Assembly (NCBI RefSeq): GCF_004337505.1
Contig: NZ_SJZI01000052.1
Coordinates: 205,467-269,466 of the forward strand
Direction: 5' to 3'
Source of the DNA: Flaviaestuariibacter flavus
GTDB taxonomy: Bacteria; Bacteroidota; Bacteroidia; Chitinophagales; Chitinophagaceae
DNA length: 64,000 nt
In this document: piece by piece, positions 1 to 9,062 of the stretch
Position numbering within the stretch: the first letter of the stretch is position 1
Layout of the letters: each line of letters begins with the position of its first letter
Position numbers and translations under genes: made by a program
The notes under the pieces: generated by a model
The model's input: the letters and a program-made list of their open reading frames with translations, nothing else
What the model was told of the DNA's origin: nothing
The model's database searches: none

Positions 1-59
1 GCGACAGCGATATCGGATCAGGGGGCGGAATTGCATTTACCTGTTAATAAATAAGTCAT

Positions 60-323
60 ATGAGCGTTCCTGTCCATTACGATCGCAGCCTTTTGCTCAG
101 CGAAAAAATTTTATATGTGCTTTCCGTCCTGAAAAAGGAAAGTATCAGTGAGCTGAGCGCGGAGATTGTTGAATTAGACGGCATTGCGGCGGAAGAAGAA
201 GTTGCTGAAATGACCAGAGATATCGAGCAGGAAATTAAGAAGATGTGCGCCGAAAAGATAGTGGAGAAGTTGAAAGAACACCGGCAAAAGGTTCGGTATG
301 TCATTGTTGAACCGGAAGAGTAG
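60..323 (+). CDS. small acidic hypothetical protein
   Basis: An 87-residue, highly charged protein starting at an ATG. It has no signal peptide or membrane segment. The middle (about residues 35-80) is rich in E, K and I/V/L in a helical, possibly coiled-coil pattern. I do not recognise the family. It lies 38 bases upstream of a DUF305 membrane protein and a copper-type P-ATPase on the same strand and may be co-transcribed with them; that link is inference from spacing only. Confidence 0.55.
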   Translation: MSVPVHYDRSLLLSEKILYVLSVLKKESISELSAEIVELDGIAAEEEVAEMTRDIEQEIKKMCAEKIVEKLKEHRQKVRYVIVEPEE

Positions 324-361
324 CGGTTATTGATTTCCCAACATTAAAAAATTGTTTGAAG

Positions 362-853
362 ATGGCAATGATGCAAATGAAAAAGATGCAACCAATGAAA
401 GGAATGAGTTACAAAAAGTTTTGGCTTACAATGTTCATTTCCTTCATTATTATGTACACCGTCATGTTCCTGAACATTGATAATGCCAGCCATTATCACA
501 CCAGCTTAACACGTATTTACATGGCGCTGCTGATGGTTGCACCAATGGCGGTTGTAATGATGGCAATGATGGGCACTATGTATCCAAACAAAAACACGAA
601 CATGGCCATTATTTTCGGCGGAATAGTCGTGTTCTTCCTTTCACTGATCGCTTTGCGTACGCAAACGCCGATTGGCGACATTCAGTATATGAAAGCGATG
701 ATCCCGCACCACTCTTCAGCCATTATGGTTAGTAAACACGCAAAAATCACGGATCCTGAGGTGAAAAGACTATCGGAACAGATAATAGCCGCACAGGAGC
801 GCGAGATTGCAGAAATGGATGCAATGATTACTCGCCTGAAAAACAGTCAGTAG
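362..853 (+). CDS. DUF305 domain membrane protein
   Basis: About 163 residues. A Met/Lys-rich N-terminus is followed by three hydrophobic segments (about residues 18-40, 50-72, 80-98), then a soluble C-terminal region with the DUF305 signature: YMKAMIPHHSSAIMVS and a helical tail ending in EIAEMDAMI. DUF305 proteins are ferritin-like helical bundles often encoded beside copper-resistance genes. The adjacent copper ATPase 31 bases downstream supports a role in periplasmic metal binding, which remains inferred. The ATG at 362 is preferred to an in-frame TTG two codons upstream; further ATGs at 368 and 371 are also possible. Confidence 0.75.
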   Translation: MAMMQMKKMQPMKGMSYKKFWLTMFISFIIMYTVMFLNIDNASHYHTSLTRIYMALLMVAPMAVVMMAMMGTMYPNKNTNMAIIFGGIVVFFLSLIALRTQTPIGDIQYMKAMIPHHSSAIMVSKHAKITDPEVKRLSEQIIAAQEREIAEMDAMITRLKNSQ

Positions 854-883
854 GGGGTATGCGTAGATTAAAATATTCCTGCT

Positions 884-2965
884 ATGGAACAGACACCTCA
901 CCAGCACCACGGTCAAAAGGGTTCTTCACACGTCGCTCATAATACTGCTTCTGATCCCGTTTCTCCCGAAGTTCATGGCGGACACGACAAGCACGCCGGC
1001 CATCATACCCAGGATTTCCTGACCCGGTTTTGGGTATGCCTGGTGGTAACTGTGCCGGTGCTTTTGCTGTCTCCTATGATCCAGTCCTGGCTCGGCTACT
1101 CGTTGCGCTTTCCGGGCGACATATATGTCCTGTTGGCATTAGGCGCCTTTATCTATTTCTATGGCGGGCTTCCGTTTTTAAAAGGAATGATCAGCGAAAT
1201 CCGCGATCGTGCGATCGGCATGATGACCCTGGTGGCCCTCGCGATCTCGGTAGCCTTTTTCTACAGCGTGGCCGTGGTCTTTGGGCTTCGCGGCATGGAC
1301 TTTTTCTGGGAGCTGGCCACGCTTATCGACATCATGCTGCTAGGGCACTGGCTGGAAATGCGGTCCCAAACGGCCGCATCAAATGCCTTGCAGTCGCTGG
1401 TGGCGCTTTTGCCTTCCCAGGTGCACCTTGTTGAAACGGATGGCGTTCGGGACATTGAATTAATAGACCTGCACAATAACGATATAGTGCTGGTCAAGCC
1501 AGGGGAGAAAATGCCGGCGGATGGCCATGTGGTGGCGGGAGAAAGCTTTGTCGACGAAAGCATGCTGACCGGCGAGAGTGTACCTGTCCGCAAGACCAGG
1601 GGTGACCGGGTGATTGCCGGCGCAATCAACGGTGATGGGGCCCTGCGCCTGCATGTTACCGGCGCGGGTGCAGACAGCTACCTGAATAAGGTCATTGCCC
1701 TGGTTCAGTCGGCGCAGAATGCCAAATCGGCTACCCAAAACCTGGCCGACCGGGTAGCTAAGTGGCTCACTTTTATTTCCATCATCGTAGGAGTCGGCAC
1801 TTTCCTTTTCTGGTACCTGCAGGACCGGAACCTGGCCTTCGCGCTGGAACGGCTCGTAACTGTGATGGTCACCTCCTGCCCGCATGCGCTCGGAGTGGCC
1901 ATACCGCTGGTCGTCGCTATCTCTACCACCCGTGCTGCTATCAGCGGCCTGCTGATCCGCAACCGTACTGCCTTTGAGAATGCACGGAAGCTTACTACCG
2001 TCATTTTCGACAAGACCGGTACCCTGACAAAAGGATCGCACGAAGTGCAGCAGGTTTTGCCGGCAAATGAGTCAATCAACGCGGAAAGCCTGTTGCAGCT
2101 CGCCGCTTCTGCGCAACAAAATTCAGAGCACTATATCGCCCGCGGAATGCTTCGCGCCCTGAAGCAGCAAAATATAGCACTATTGCCTTCCTCCGGCTTC
2201 CGTAATGAGCAAGGTGCGGGCGTGGAAGCTACGGTTGCAGGTAAGAAGATCGCCGTTGGTGGACCGAATTATTTCGGCAGCCGGAATAGCCCCGTTCCGG
2301 CGATCCCCTCCTCCGTTGACCAGGCTGCCGAGACAGTGAGCTTCGTCCTGATTGACGGGACACTCGCAGGCTATATTACCCTTGCCGACTCGATCCGCGA
2401 AACAGCCCCGGACGCGATCCGGCACCTGAAATCGATGGGCATCCGCTCCTTCCTTCTTACCGGCGATAATGAACAGGTAGCCGCTTCAGTGGCCCAAAAG
2501 CTCCATATGGACGGATTTATGGCCAATGTATTGCCGCACCAAAAGCAGGAGCGGCTGCAGTCGCTCCAGCAAAAAGGGGAAATTGTAGCCATGACCGGCG
2601 ATGGCGTGAATGACGCGCCCGCATTGGCACAGGCGGATGTGGGCATAGCCGTAGGAAGCGGCACCGACGTGGCCGCCGAGACGGCGGACATCATCCTGGT
2701 AAACAGCGACCCGCAGGATGTGGTGAATATGATCGCTTTTGGGCGAGCTACCTACCGGAAAATGAAACAGAATCTTTTCTGGGCTGTAGGTTATAACCTG
2801 GTTGCTATTCCATTGGCCGCCGGGGTACTCTACCCTAAGTTCATGCTAAGTCCGGCGATGGGTGCTGTGCTGATGAGCCTGAGTACCATCGTAGTAGCAT
2901 TCAACGCACAATTGTTGCGCCGGCAATTTCATCCGGTCAGGCACCAGGATTTGGAACAGGAGTGA
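884..2965 (+). CDS. copB: copper-translocating P1B-type ATPase, CPH class (CopB-like)
   Basis: A 693-residue heavy-metal-exporting ATPase of the inner membrane. The N-terminus (about 1-43) is His-rich in place of a CxxC HMA domain. The intramembrane metal motif is Cys-Pro-His (C332-P333-H334), which in this family marks the P1B-3/CopB group rather than the CPC Cu(I) exporters. The phosphorylation motif DKTGTLT begins at D376 and the hinge GDGVND is near 572-577. TGES of the actuator domain is also visible. Length is normal. It exports copper to the periplasm using ATP; whether Cu(I) or Cu(II) is preferred cannot be read from sequence. It follows the DUF305 gene in the same direction. Confidence 0.92.
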   Translation: MEQTPHQHHGQKGSSHVAHNTASDPVSPEVHGGHDKHAGHHTQDFLTRFWVCLVVTVPVLLLSPMIQSWLGYSLRFPGDIYVLLALGAFIYFYGGLPFLKGMISEIRDRAIGMMTLVALAISVAFFYSVAVVFGLRGMDFFWELATLIDIMLLGHWLEMRSQTAASNALQSLVALLPSQVHLVETDGVRDIELIDLHNNDIVLVKPGEKMPADGHVVAGESFVDESMLTGESVPVRKTRGDRVIAGAINGDGALRLHVTGAGADSYLNKVIALVQSAQNAKSATQNLADRVAKWLTFISIIVGVGTFLFWYLQDRNLAFALERLVTVMVTSCPHALGVAIPLVVAISTTRAAISGLLIRNRTAFENARKLTTVIFDKTGTLTKGSHEVQQVLPANESINAESLLQLAASAQQNSEHYIARGMLRALKQQNIALLPSSGFRNEQGAGVEATVAGKKIAVGGPNYFGSRNSPVPAIPSSVDQAAETVSFVLIDGTLAGYITLADSIRETAPDAIRHLKSMGIRSFLLTGDNEQVAASVAQKLHMDGFMANVLPHQKQERLQSLQQKGEIVAMTGDGVNDAPALAQADVGIAVGSGTDVAAETADIILVNSDPQDVVNMIAFGRATYRKMKQNLFWAVGYNLVAIPLAAGVLYPKFMLSPAMGAVLMSLSTIVVAFNAQLLRRQFHPVRHQDLEQE

Positions 2966-3029
2966 ACGGGATAGCTTTTTAGAGCTTGTGACAGGTGTAT
3001 GCGTCCGAATTGTGATACAGGTCGAATGC

Positions 3030-3037
3030 TACCTTTG
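3030..3037 (+). promoter_or_regulatory. Bacteroidota -7 box before the Crp gene
   Basis: TACCTTTG matches the Bacteroidota -7 consensus TAnnTTTG and ends 5 bases before the ATG at 3043, so the transcript would be leaderless or nearly so. A degenerate relative of the local Crp palindrome, GTGATACAGGTCGA (3012-3025, 10 of 14 positions), lies just upstream but at a different distance from the box than the four good sites; autoregulation is possible but weakly supported. Confidence 0.5.
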
Positions 3038-3042
3038 TTTTC

Positions 3043-3690
3043 ATGACCGAAAAAGAGTTGAGCCTGTATTTTCCTACGCTTGAGCCGGAACTGCTTGCCG
3101 AAATGATCCGGGTTGCGGACGTTCGGGAGTTGCCGGAAGGGACGGTACTCATGCGCACCGGGCAAAATATCCGTACGGCCCTGCTCGTGCTCGAAGGACT
3201 GGTCAAGGTCTACCGCGAAGATGAAGAAGGCAATGAGTTCCTGATGTATTACCTCGACTCCGGGAAAGCCTGCGCCGTTTCGCTGGTGTGCGAGCTGGGA
3301 AAAGAGCAAAGCGGCCTCATGGTAAAGGCGGTTACCAACGCTACGGTCCTGGCCATTCCCCTGCAGCAGGTGGACGCCTGGATGGGCAAATACAAAAGCT
3401 GGGCGCAGTTTTCCGTTTCTTCCTACCGCGATCGCTTCGATGAGCTGTTACAGACCATCGACCAGATCGCGTTCCGCAGCCTGGATGAACGTCTTGTGTT
3501 TTACCTGCGGCGCTACCAGGAAAAGTTCGGAACCAGGCAGGTGCCGGTCCCGTTCACCGAGATCGCCCAGGATCTCAACTCTTCGCGCGAGGTGATCTCC
3601 CGCCTCATGAAAAAGCTCTCGGAGCGGGGCGCCGTTCGCCTCTTCAAATCGTATGTTGAGATCGTGGATCTCGGCACTGTACTCCCGTGA
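3043..3690 (+). CDS. Crp/Fnr-family transcriptional regulator (sulfur locus)
   Basis: A 215-residue two-domain regulator. The N-terminal cyclic-nucleotide-binding-like beta barrel spans about residues 15-130 (GTVLMRTGQNIRTALLVLEG), and the C-terminal winged helix about 150-210 contains the recognition-helix region TEIAQDLNSSREVISRLMKKL, typical of the Fnr branch. There is no N-terminal Fnr-type Cys cluster, so an Fe-S oxygen sensor is unlikely; a cysteine pair in the barrel region (CAVSLVCE) could sense thiols. Its stop codon overlaps the first of four identical-class palindromes in front of sulfur genes, so it is the natural candidate to bind them as an activator. Confidence 0.9.
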   Translation: MTEKELSLYFPTLEPELLAEMIRVADVRELPEGTVLMRTGQNIRTALLVLEGLVKVYREDEEGNEFLMYYLDSGKACAVSLVCELGKEQSGLMVKAVTNATVLAIPLQQVDAWMGKYKSWAQFSVSSYRDRFDELLQTIDQIAFRSLDERLVFYLRRYQEKFGTRQVPVPFTEIAQDLNSSREVISRLMKKLSERGAVRLFKSYVEIVDLGTVLP

Positions 3691-3730
3691 CCCGGGTCAC
3701 GTTTCGCTGCGGACACAACGTCCACCTTCG
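3687..3730 (+). promoter_or_regulatory. Crp-type operator plus -7 box, TauE promoter
   Basis: Perfect palindrome GTGACCCGGGTCAC at 3687-3700, overlapping the stop codon of the Crp gene. After a 22-base spacer comes the -7-like box CACCTTCG (3723-3730), 17 bases before the TauE ATG. With the box at -7 the operator centre falls near -41, the class II activator position of Crp/Fnr proteins. Confidence 0.75.
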
Positions 3731-3747
3731 CTTTCCAAACAGAAAGC

Positions 3748-4545
3748 ATGGCGTTATTTGGCTATTTCGCATCCCTGCTGATCGGTGTGTCGCTCGGCCT
3801 CATCGGTGGTGGCGGATCCATTCTCACCGTCCCGGTGCTGGTGTACCTCTTCGGGTTGAACCCGCTCCTGGCAACCTCCTATTCACTCTTTGTGGTGGGC
3901 TCCACGAGCTTCGTCGGTGCCCTCAACAACTTCCGTAAGCGATTGGTACACCTGAAGGCAGTTGTTCTTTTCGGCTCCTCTTCGCTGGTCACCGTCTTTG
4001 CCACCCGGCGCTTCCTCGTGCCGGCAATTCCCCAGAACCTGGCACAGGTGGGAAGTTTCACGCTTACTTCTTCGCTGCTCACGATGGTGCTTTTTGCGGT
4101 ACTGATGCTGCTGGCTTCAGTGAGCATGATCCGTGGCCGTAAAGAGGAGGCTCATGCATCGGAGTGCGCTGAATACTTCACCGTTAAAAAGCTGCTTGAC
4201 TATGGCATCGGCATCGGTCTGATTACCGGGCTTTTGGGCGCCGGGGGCGGATTTCTCCTGATTCCTGCGCTCGTGCTGCTTCTTAGGCTCCCCATGAAGA
4301 TGGCGGTGGGTACTTCTCTACTCATCATTGCACTGAACTCGCTGATCGGCTTTGCCGGTGATCTCGGCCACGTGGCGATCCGGTGGGGCTTCCTGCTGCG
4401 GATCACTGCAATCGCAGTAGCCGGAATTTTCCTGGGTGGCGCCATCGGTAAAAAGATCGCAGGCGAGCGCCTCAAAAAAGGTTTTGGCTGGTTTGTGTTG
4501 CTGATGGGCACCTACATCCTGGTCCGCGAAACCCTTCTGAAATAA
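3748..4545 (+). CDS. TauE/SafE-family sulfite/organosulfur exporter
   Basis: A 265-residue polytopic inner-membrane protein with about eight hydrophobic helices arranged as two homologous halves. The glycine-rich repeat signatures are LIGGGGSILTVPVLVY near residue 15 and LLGAGGGFLLIPALV near residue 165, which mark the TauE/SafE family. These transporters move sulfite, sulfoacetate or related anions. The operator in front and the rhodanese/MBL genes behind point to export of a sulfur oxidation product such as sulfite; the exact substrate is not determinable. Confidence 0.9.
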   Translation: MALFGYFASLLIGVSLGLIGGGGSILTVPVLVYLFGLNPLLATSYSLFVVGSTSFVGALNNFRKRLVHLKAVVLFGSSSLVTVFATRRFLVPAIPQNLAQVGSFTLTSSLLTMVLFAVLMLLASVSMIRGRKEEAHASECAEYFTVKKLLDYGIGIGLITGLLGAGGGFLLIPALVLLLRLPMKMAVGTSLLIIALNSLIGFAGDLGHVAIRWGFLLRITAIAVAGIFLGGAIGKKIAGERLKKGFGWFVLLMGTYILVRETLLK

Positions 4546-4559
4546 GCCGACCGCGCACT

Positions 4560-4603
4560 GTGACTCAGGTCACGGATGGCCCGGAAACAACAGGAGAACT
4601 TTA
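4560..4603 (+). promoter_or_regulatory. Crp-type operator plus -7 box, MBL/rhodanese promoter
   Basis: Palindrome GTGACTCAGGTCAC at 4560-4573 (one mismatch to perfect symmetry in the central four bases), then 22 bases, then GAACTTTA (4596-4603), a weak match to the -7 box. The coding start ATG is 20 bases beyond the box. A GTG inside the palindrome is in frame with the downstream gene but is excluded as a start because it would put the operator inside the coding region. Confidence 0.75.
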
Positions 4604-4622
4604 CAGGTATAAACGAAACAAT

Positions 4623-6041
4623 ATGAAAATTGAACAGATCTATACCGGTTGCCTGGCACAAGGCGCCTACTATATCGAAAGCGACGGCGAGGCCGTGGTG
4701 ATCGACCCCCTGCGCGAGGTGGCCCCTTACCTGGCCAAAGCTGCGGGTGATGGTGCGCGGATCAAGTACATTTTTGAGACGCACTTCCATGCCGACTTTG
4801 TTTCAGGTCACGTGGATCTCTCCCGGGAAACGGGTGCCCCGATCGTTTACGGTCCGGGCGCAGATACTGCCTTTGAAGCGCACGTTGCTCAGGATGGTGA
4901 AGAGTTTCGCGAAGGTACGGTCACCTTTCAATTGCTCCACACGCCAGGTCACACCCTGGAGAGCGCCTGCTTTCTTTTGAAGGATGAGACCGGTAAGGCC
5001 GTGGCCCTGTTCAGCGGTGACACTCTTTTTATCGGCGATGTGGGCCGTCCTGACCTCGCACAAAAAGCCGCGCATATGACGCAGGAAGAGCTGGCAGGAA
5101 CGCTGTATGACTCGCTCCGTACAAAAGTGATGACGCTGCCCGACGAAGTGGTCGTTTATCCCGCGCACGGTGCCGGCTCTGCCTGCGGTAAGAACATGAG
5201 CAAAGACACCTCCGACACGCTTGGCAACCAGAAGCGGACGAATTATGCCCTTCGTGCCGATATGACGCGGGGGGAATTCATTCATGAAGTAACGGATGGG
5301 CTTACAACTCCGCCGGCATTCTTCCCCTTGAATGTGATGCTCAATAAGCACGGCTACGACAACATCGGCGAAGTGCTGAAGCGCGGCCAGCAAGCCTTGG
5401 ACCCGGATGCGTTCGAGGCAGCTGCCAATGAAACCGGTGCGCTCATCCTGGATACGCGGGCGCCGCAAGTCTTCGCGAATGGATTTATTCCGAACGCGAT
5501 AAACATTGGTATCGATGGCTCTTTTGCCCCTTGGGTAGGTGCGCTGATCCCCGACATCCGGCAGCCCATTCTGCTGGTAACGGAACCCGGCCGCGAGGAA
5601 GAGGTGGTGACCCGCCTGGCACGGGTCGGCTACGACGGAACAATCGGTTACCTGGACGGCGGCTTCGATGCCTGGCAGGCTGACGGGAAAGAAGTGGACC
5701 ATGTCGATTCAATATCTGCGACATCCTTTGCAGCGTTTGCTGCGCTGCCGGATGTAAAGATCCTTGATGTGCGGAAGCCTGGGGAGGTCGTGAGCGAACA
5801 CGTAGTGGGTTCCCAGAACCTGCCGCTCGATAACATCAATGACCACATCGCTTCACTCGACCCCGAGCAGACCTACTTCGTACACTGCGCCGGCGGCTAC
5901 CGCTCCATGATCTTTAACTCGATCCTGCGCGCCCGCGGCTTCCACAAGCTGGTAGATGTACAAGGCGGCTTCAAAGCCATCAAAGAGAGCGGCGCGGTAC
6001 CGGTAACAGCCTATCTGTGCCCGAGTACGCTTGCTAAATAA
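4623..6041 (+). CDS. metallo-beta-lactamase fold hydrolase with two rhodanese domains (persulfide dioxygenase-like)
   Basis: A 472-residue protein. The N-terminal MBL domain (about 1-245) has the metal motif THFHADFVSGH with H54, H56, D58 and H63, the pattern of ETHE1/persulfide-dioxygenase-like enzymes. Two rhodanese domains follow: the first (about 265-360) lacks the active-site Cys (its loop reads VTEPGREE) and is probably structural; the second (about 370-465) keeps a Cys in HCAGGYRS. Known relatives oxidise glutathione or other persulfides to sulfite, which would feed the upstream TauE exporter. The ATG at 4623 places the start just after the promoter. A paralogue lies at 7005. Confidence 0.9.
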   Translation: MKIEQIYTGCLAQGAYYIESDGEAVVIDPLREVAPYLAKAAGDGARIKYIFETHFHADFVSGHVDLSRETGAPIVYGPGADTAFEAHVAQDGEEFREGTVTFQLLHTPGHTLESACFLLKDETGKAVALFSGDTLFIGDVGRPDLAQKAAHMTQEELAGTLYDSLRTKVMTLPDEVVVYPAHGAGSACGKNMSKDTSDTLGNQKRTNYALRADMTRGEFIHEVTDGLTTPPAFFPLNVMLNKHGYDNIGEVLKRGQQALDPDAFEAAANETGALILDTRAPQVFANGFIPNAINIGIDGSFAPWVGALIPDIRQPILLVTEPGREEEVVTRLARVGYDGTIGYLDGGFDAWQADGKEVDHVDSISATSFAAFAALPDVKILDVRKPGEVVSEHVVGSQNLPLDNINDHIASLDPEQTYFVHCAGGYRSMIFNSILRARGFHKLVDVQGGFKAIKESGAVPVTAYLCPSTLAK

Positions 6042-6068
6042 TCACGAATACACGTAAATCACTTTGTT

Positions 6069-6335
6069 ATGATGAATAAGCTGACAGACGCAGTAATTGT
6101 AGATGTGCGCACGCCGGACGAATACCGGCAGGAGCACTTCCCGAACGCAGTAAACATTCCCCTCGACCAGGTTGGCGCCCGTGCCGCTGAGATCAGGGCC
6201 TGGAACAAGCCGGTAGTGCTCTATTGCCGCAGTGGCAACCGGAGTGGCATGGCTTTGTCGCTGCTCAAGCTGCAAGGGCTTGCCGAGGTGTACAACGGCG
6301 GCGGTCTTGATGATATGAAACGCGAAGCCCGATAA
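6069..6335 (+). CDS. single-domain rhodanese sulfurtransferase
   Basis: An 88-residue cytoplasmic rhodanese domain. It begins VIVDVRTPDEYRQEHFPNAVNIPL and has the active-site loop YCRSGNRSG with the catalytic Cys near residue 56. Such proteins move sulfane sulfur between donors and thiol acceptors through a Cys persulfide. It starts 27 bases after the MBL/rhodanese gene and is probably in the same operon. ATG codons at 6069 and 6072 are equivalent choices. Confidence 0.9.
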   Translation: MMNKLTDAVIVDVRTPDEYRQEHFPNAVNIPLDQVGARAAEIRAWNKPVVLYCRSGNRSGMALSLLKLQGLAEVYNGGGLDDMKREAR

Positions 6336-6546
6336 CCCAAGCCGGTAACCGCCATGCGGGAGCATCGCTTCGTTACGAATCAATGATTCAGACGCATCGG
6401 TTGCGGGTTGAAGCAACGGTCGTAGGCAAAGGAACGCCCGGTAAGGCTGTCTGGCCCGATCCCTATGTGTTCAATAAGGTGAATCTGATACAGTATAACT
6501 TAATAATGCAGCTGTCTTTCTGACGGCTTGTGAAAAAAAGAAGAGA

Positions 6547-6786
6547 ATGACTAGGAGAAGCTGGTACATTTTCAGGGTCCTGCGGCTGATTGCGGGACTC
6601 GCGATTGCCGGGTTTGGAATTTCAAACAGCTCGGCTGGTATGATAGCGGCAGGCGCCTTATTTTCAACCATGGCCTTGTTGAATATTGGAGGATGCGGGG
6701 CAGCCGGTTGCACGCGACGGATGGAAAACAACGTTTCACAACAAAAAAGGAAAATCGATTATGAAAAGCTGGATCTACCGCAATAA
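6547..6786 (+). CDS. small membrane protein of the YgaP/DUF2892 type
   Basis: A 79-residue protein with two hydrophobic helices (about 10-27 and 30-47) and a short Cys-containing turn (GGCGAAGC) followed by a charged tail. DUF2892 proteins have this size and arrangement and are often linked to rhodaneses, as in YgaP, where the membrane part carries the rhodanese. Its end overlaps the start of the next gene by 26 bases, which supports translational coupling. Confidence 0.7.
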   Translation: MTRRSWYIFRVLRLIAGLAIAGFGISNSSAGMIAAGALFSTMALLNIGGCGAAGCTRRMENNVSQQKRKIDYEKLDLPQ

Positions 6787-6994
6787 GGTATACTTCATCG
6801 GGGCGATCGCAGGCGCTTCAGCCGGGTACCTGTACTGGCGCAATGTGGGTTGCCTCACCGGCTCCTGTGCCATCACTTCCAACCCGCTAAGGAGTACACT
6901 CTATTTTGCCGGAATGGGCGCCTTGCTCTTCGGTTTTTTCAAAAAGGAACAAAAAGATACGAAGCCAGCAGGCAGCACTGAACAGCACGCTTAA
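6761..6994 (+). CDS. DUF6132-like small membrane protein
   Basis: A 77-residue protein with two membrane segments and the characteristic VGCLTGSCAITSNP motif between them (about residues 23-37), as found in the Bacteroidota DUF6132 family. The ATG at 6761 is chosen because the family begins at the first helix; a longer in-frame reading overlaps the preceding gene. The pair of cysteines in the loop suggests a thiol function, possibly handling sulfane sulfur next to the rhodaneses. That is inference. Confidence 0.75.
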   Translation: MKSWIYRNKVYFIGAIAGASAGYLYWRNVGCLTGSCAITSNPLRSTLYFAGMGALLFGFFKKEQKDTKPAGSTEQHA

Positions 6995-7004
6995 ACGATA
7001 CGAT

Positions 7005-8360
7005 ATGCAGATCAAACAATGGGAAGACAAAAGCCTCGCGCACTTCAGCTACGCAGTGCTCAGTGATTGTGAAAAGAAGATTGTCCTCATCGACCCGGCA
7101 CGCGATGCGTCACCTTATCTCGAGTATGCGGCTGCGGAAGGAGCTCAGATCGTGGGCGTGATCGAAACGCATCCGCATGCCGACTTTGTGAGCAGCCACC
7201 TGGAAGTACACGAAAAAGCAGGCGCTACGATCTACGTGAGTGAGCTGGCCGGCGCTCAGTACCCACACGAGCCCCTCAAAGAAGGCAGTGAGCTGCGCAT
7301 CGGCAAGGTGCTCCTGCGGGCGCTGCATACCCCCGGTCATTCGCCCGACAGCCTCTCGATCGTGCTGGAGCATGACGGCAAGCTAAAGGCGGCATTCACT
7401 GGTGACACGCTCTTTATCGGCGACTGCGGCCGTCCCGACCTGCGCGAGGGGGCGGGCGCCATGCAGGCTACGCGGGAAGACCTCGCCCGGCAGATGTATC
7501 ACTCGCTGCGCGATAAATTGATGGCGCTGCCCGACGATGTATTGCTGTACCCGGCGCACGGCGCAGGCACCTTATGTGGTAAGGCGCTCAGTAAGGCTTC
7601 GGTAAGTACCATCGGTGCCGAGCGGCAAACGAACTGGTCGCTACAGGAAATGAGTGAGGCCGAATTCGTAGCGGAGCTGCTGTCTGATCAGCCTTTCGTG
7701 CCGAAATATTTCCCGTTTGATGTGGAGCTGAACCGCACAGGCGCGCCAGCATTGAAAGCCTCGTTACATGACGTCGTGATCGGCACTCCCGTAAACGAGA
7801 AGACTTTCGGGCGCCTGGATCCGCACACCTGGATCATAGACGGTCGGAAAGAAGATGTGTTCAAGTCGGGTCACCTGCCACATTCGGTGAACCTGATGGA
7901 GGGCAACAAATTTGAGACCTGGCTAGGCTCGATCATCGCACCTGGCGAACCGTTTTATCTCGCCGCAGAAGATGAGGGGCAGCTATGGCGTTTGCTCAGT
8001 CGTGCCGCCGCAATTGGCTATGAAGCGCAGATTCGGGAAGCCTTTGTGCTGCAGGGCGGTTCTGTGCGGGAAGAAACCTTTGATGTAGCTGCTTTCCGGG
8101 AAGGTCCAGACAGGTACACTGTTGTGGACGTGCGGAACCCGTCCGAGACGAGTCAAGGCAAGCCTTTTGGCCACAGCATCACCATCCCCTTGGCCGACCT
8201 CCGCGAGCGGGCCCACGATATTCCGACCGATAAGCCCATCGTGGTGCATTGCGCCGGTGGCTACCGAAGCGCAGCGGCAGCCTCCCTGCTGGCCTCCCTG
8301 ACCGATGGCAACACCAAGGTCTATGACATGGGGGAGAATATCCGTAGTTTTCAGGTGTAG
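7005..8360 (+). CDS. second MBL/rhodanese fusion (persulfide dioxygenase-like)
   Basis: A 451-residue paralogue of the protein at 4623, with the metal motif THPHADFVSSH (H56, H58, D60, H65), GDTLFIGDCGRPD further on, a Cys-less first rhodanese domain (about 262-350) and a second with HCAGGYRS (about 365-450). It begins 10 bases after the DUF6132-like gene. The stretch upstream in the same frame lies inside the neighbouring gene, so the ATG at 7005 is used. Two copies in one locus suggest different persulfide substrates or conditions; this cannot be resolved from sequence. Confidence 0.88.
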   Translation: MQIKQWEDKSLAHFSYAVLSDCEKKIVLIDPARDASPYLEYAAAEGAQIVGVIETHPHADFVSSHLEVHEKAGATIYVSELAGAQYPHEPLKEGSELRIGKVLLRALHTPGHSPDSLSIVLEHDGKLKAAFTGDTLFIGDCGRPDLREGAGAMQATREDLARQMYHSLRDKLMALPDDVLLYPAHGAGTLCGKALSKASVSTIGAERQTNWSLQEMSEAEFVAELLSDQPFVPKYFPFDVELNRTGAPALKASLHDVVIGTPVNEKTFGRLDPHTWIIDGRKEDVFKSGHLPHSVNLMEGNKFETWLGSIIAPGEPFYLAAEDEGQLWRLLSRAAAIGYEAQIREAFVLQGGSVREETFDVAAFREGPDRYTVVDVRNPSETSQGKPFGHSITIPLADLRERAHDIPTDKPIVVHCAGGYRSAAAASLLASLTDGNTKVYDMGENIRSFQV

Positions 8361-8412
8361 TCGGCGGCCTGCGGAACCGTTTCGCATCATTTGTTGCATG
8401 AATTTCATAAAA

Positions 8413-8449
8413 CGCCCTGGGTGACTCCGGTCACGTAGGGGCTTTTTTT
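8413..8449 (+). terminator. intrinsic terminator whose stem contains a Crp operator
   Basis: A hairpin GCCCTGGGTGAC / GTCACGTAGGGGC around a TCCG loop with about ten pairs, followed by seven T residues, lies 53 bases after the MBL/rhodanese stop. The inner stem is the GTGAC-N4-GTCAC operator of the next promoter, so one inverted repeat appears to serve both functions. Confidence 0.65.
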
Positions 8450-8464
8450 ATCCCCGCACCTTTG
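8421..8464 (+). promoter_or_regulatory. Crp-type operator plus -7 box, YeeE/YedE promoter
   Basis: Palindrome GTGACTCCGGTCAC at 8421-8434, a 22-base spacer, and CACCTTTG at 8457-8464, a near-consensus -7 box. The coding ATG is at 8480. Spacing is identical to the TauE, MBL and MFS promoters. Confidence 0.75.
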
Positions 8465-8479
8465 CTTAAAACTTTGAAT

Positions 8480-9043
8480 ATGCTCGAATTTCTCCGTCAC
8501 CCTTGGCCCTGGTACATAGCCGGGCCGCTCATTGGCCTGATTGTGCCCACGCTGCTGCTGATCGGCAACAAGCACTTCGGCATCTCGGCAAACCTGCGGC
8601 ATGCCTGCGCGGCTTGTTTTCCTGCAAGCATCCCGTTTTTTAAATACGAATGGAAGAAAGAGATCTGGAACTTCTTCTTCGTGGGCGGCATTTTCGTGGG
8701 CGCATTCCTGGCCGTATGGCTGCTGGCGAATCCGGAACCCATCGCGGTGCACCCGGAACTTACCAGGGAGCTTGCCGGTTATGGTATCCATGATCAAAGC
8801 AGGCTCCTGCCCGCCGAGATCTTCAGCTTCAGTAGTCTCTTTACTTTGCGTGGATTAATCCTGCTGGTGGGAGGAGGCTTCCTGGTGGGCTTTGGTGCCC
8901 GCTACGCCGGCGGCTGCACTTCCGGTCACGCCATCATGGGCCTGAGCAATCTGCAGGTGCCCTCGCTCATTGCCACATGCTCCTTTATGGCCGGGGGCTT
9001 TATCATGGCCAACTGGATCCTTCCCTTCATTCTTTCCCTGTAA
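8480..9043 (+). CDS. YeeE/YedE family sulfur transporter subunit (first half)
   Basis: A 187-residue inner-membrane protein with about four helices and the conserved Cys motif [14 protein letters not shown] (about residue 140), the hallmark of YeeE/YedE transporters, which import thiosulfate-type sulfur through conserved cysteines. In Bacteroidota the transporter is often split into two half-size genes, as here with the next gene 19 bases downstream. The ATG at 8480 is preferred to an upstream in-frame TTG that overlaps the -7 box. Confidence 0.88.
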   Translation: MLEFLRHPWPWYIAGPLIGLIVPTLLLIGNKHFGISANLRHACAACFPASIPFFKYEWKKEIWNFFFVGGIFVGAFLAVWLLANPEPIAVHPELTRELAGYGIHDQSRLLPAEIFSFSSLFTLRGLILLVGGGFLVGFGARYAGGCTSGHAIMGLSNLQVPSLIATCSFMAGGFIMANWILPFILSL

Positions 9044-9062
9044 CTCTTAGAACATTTTCCTA

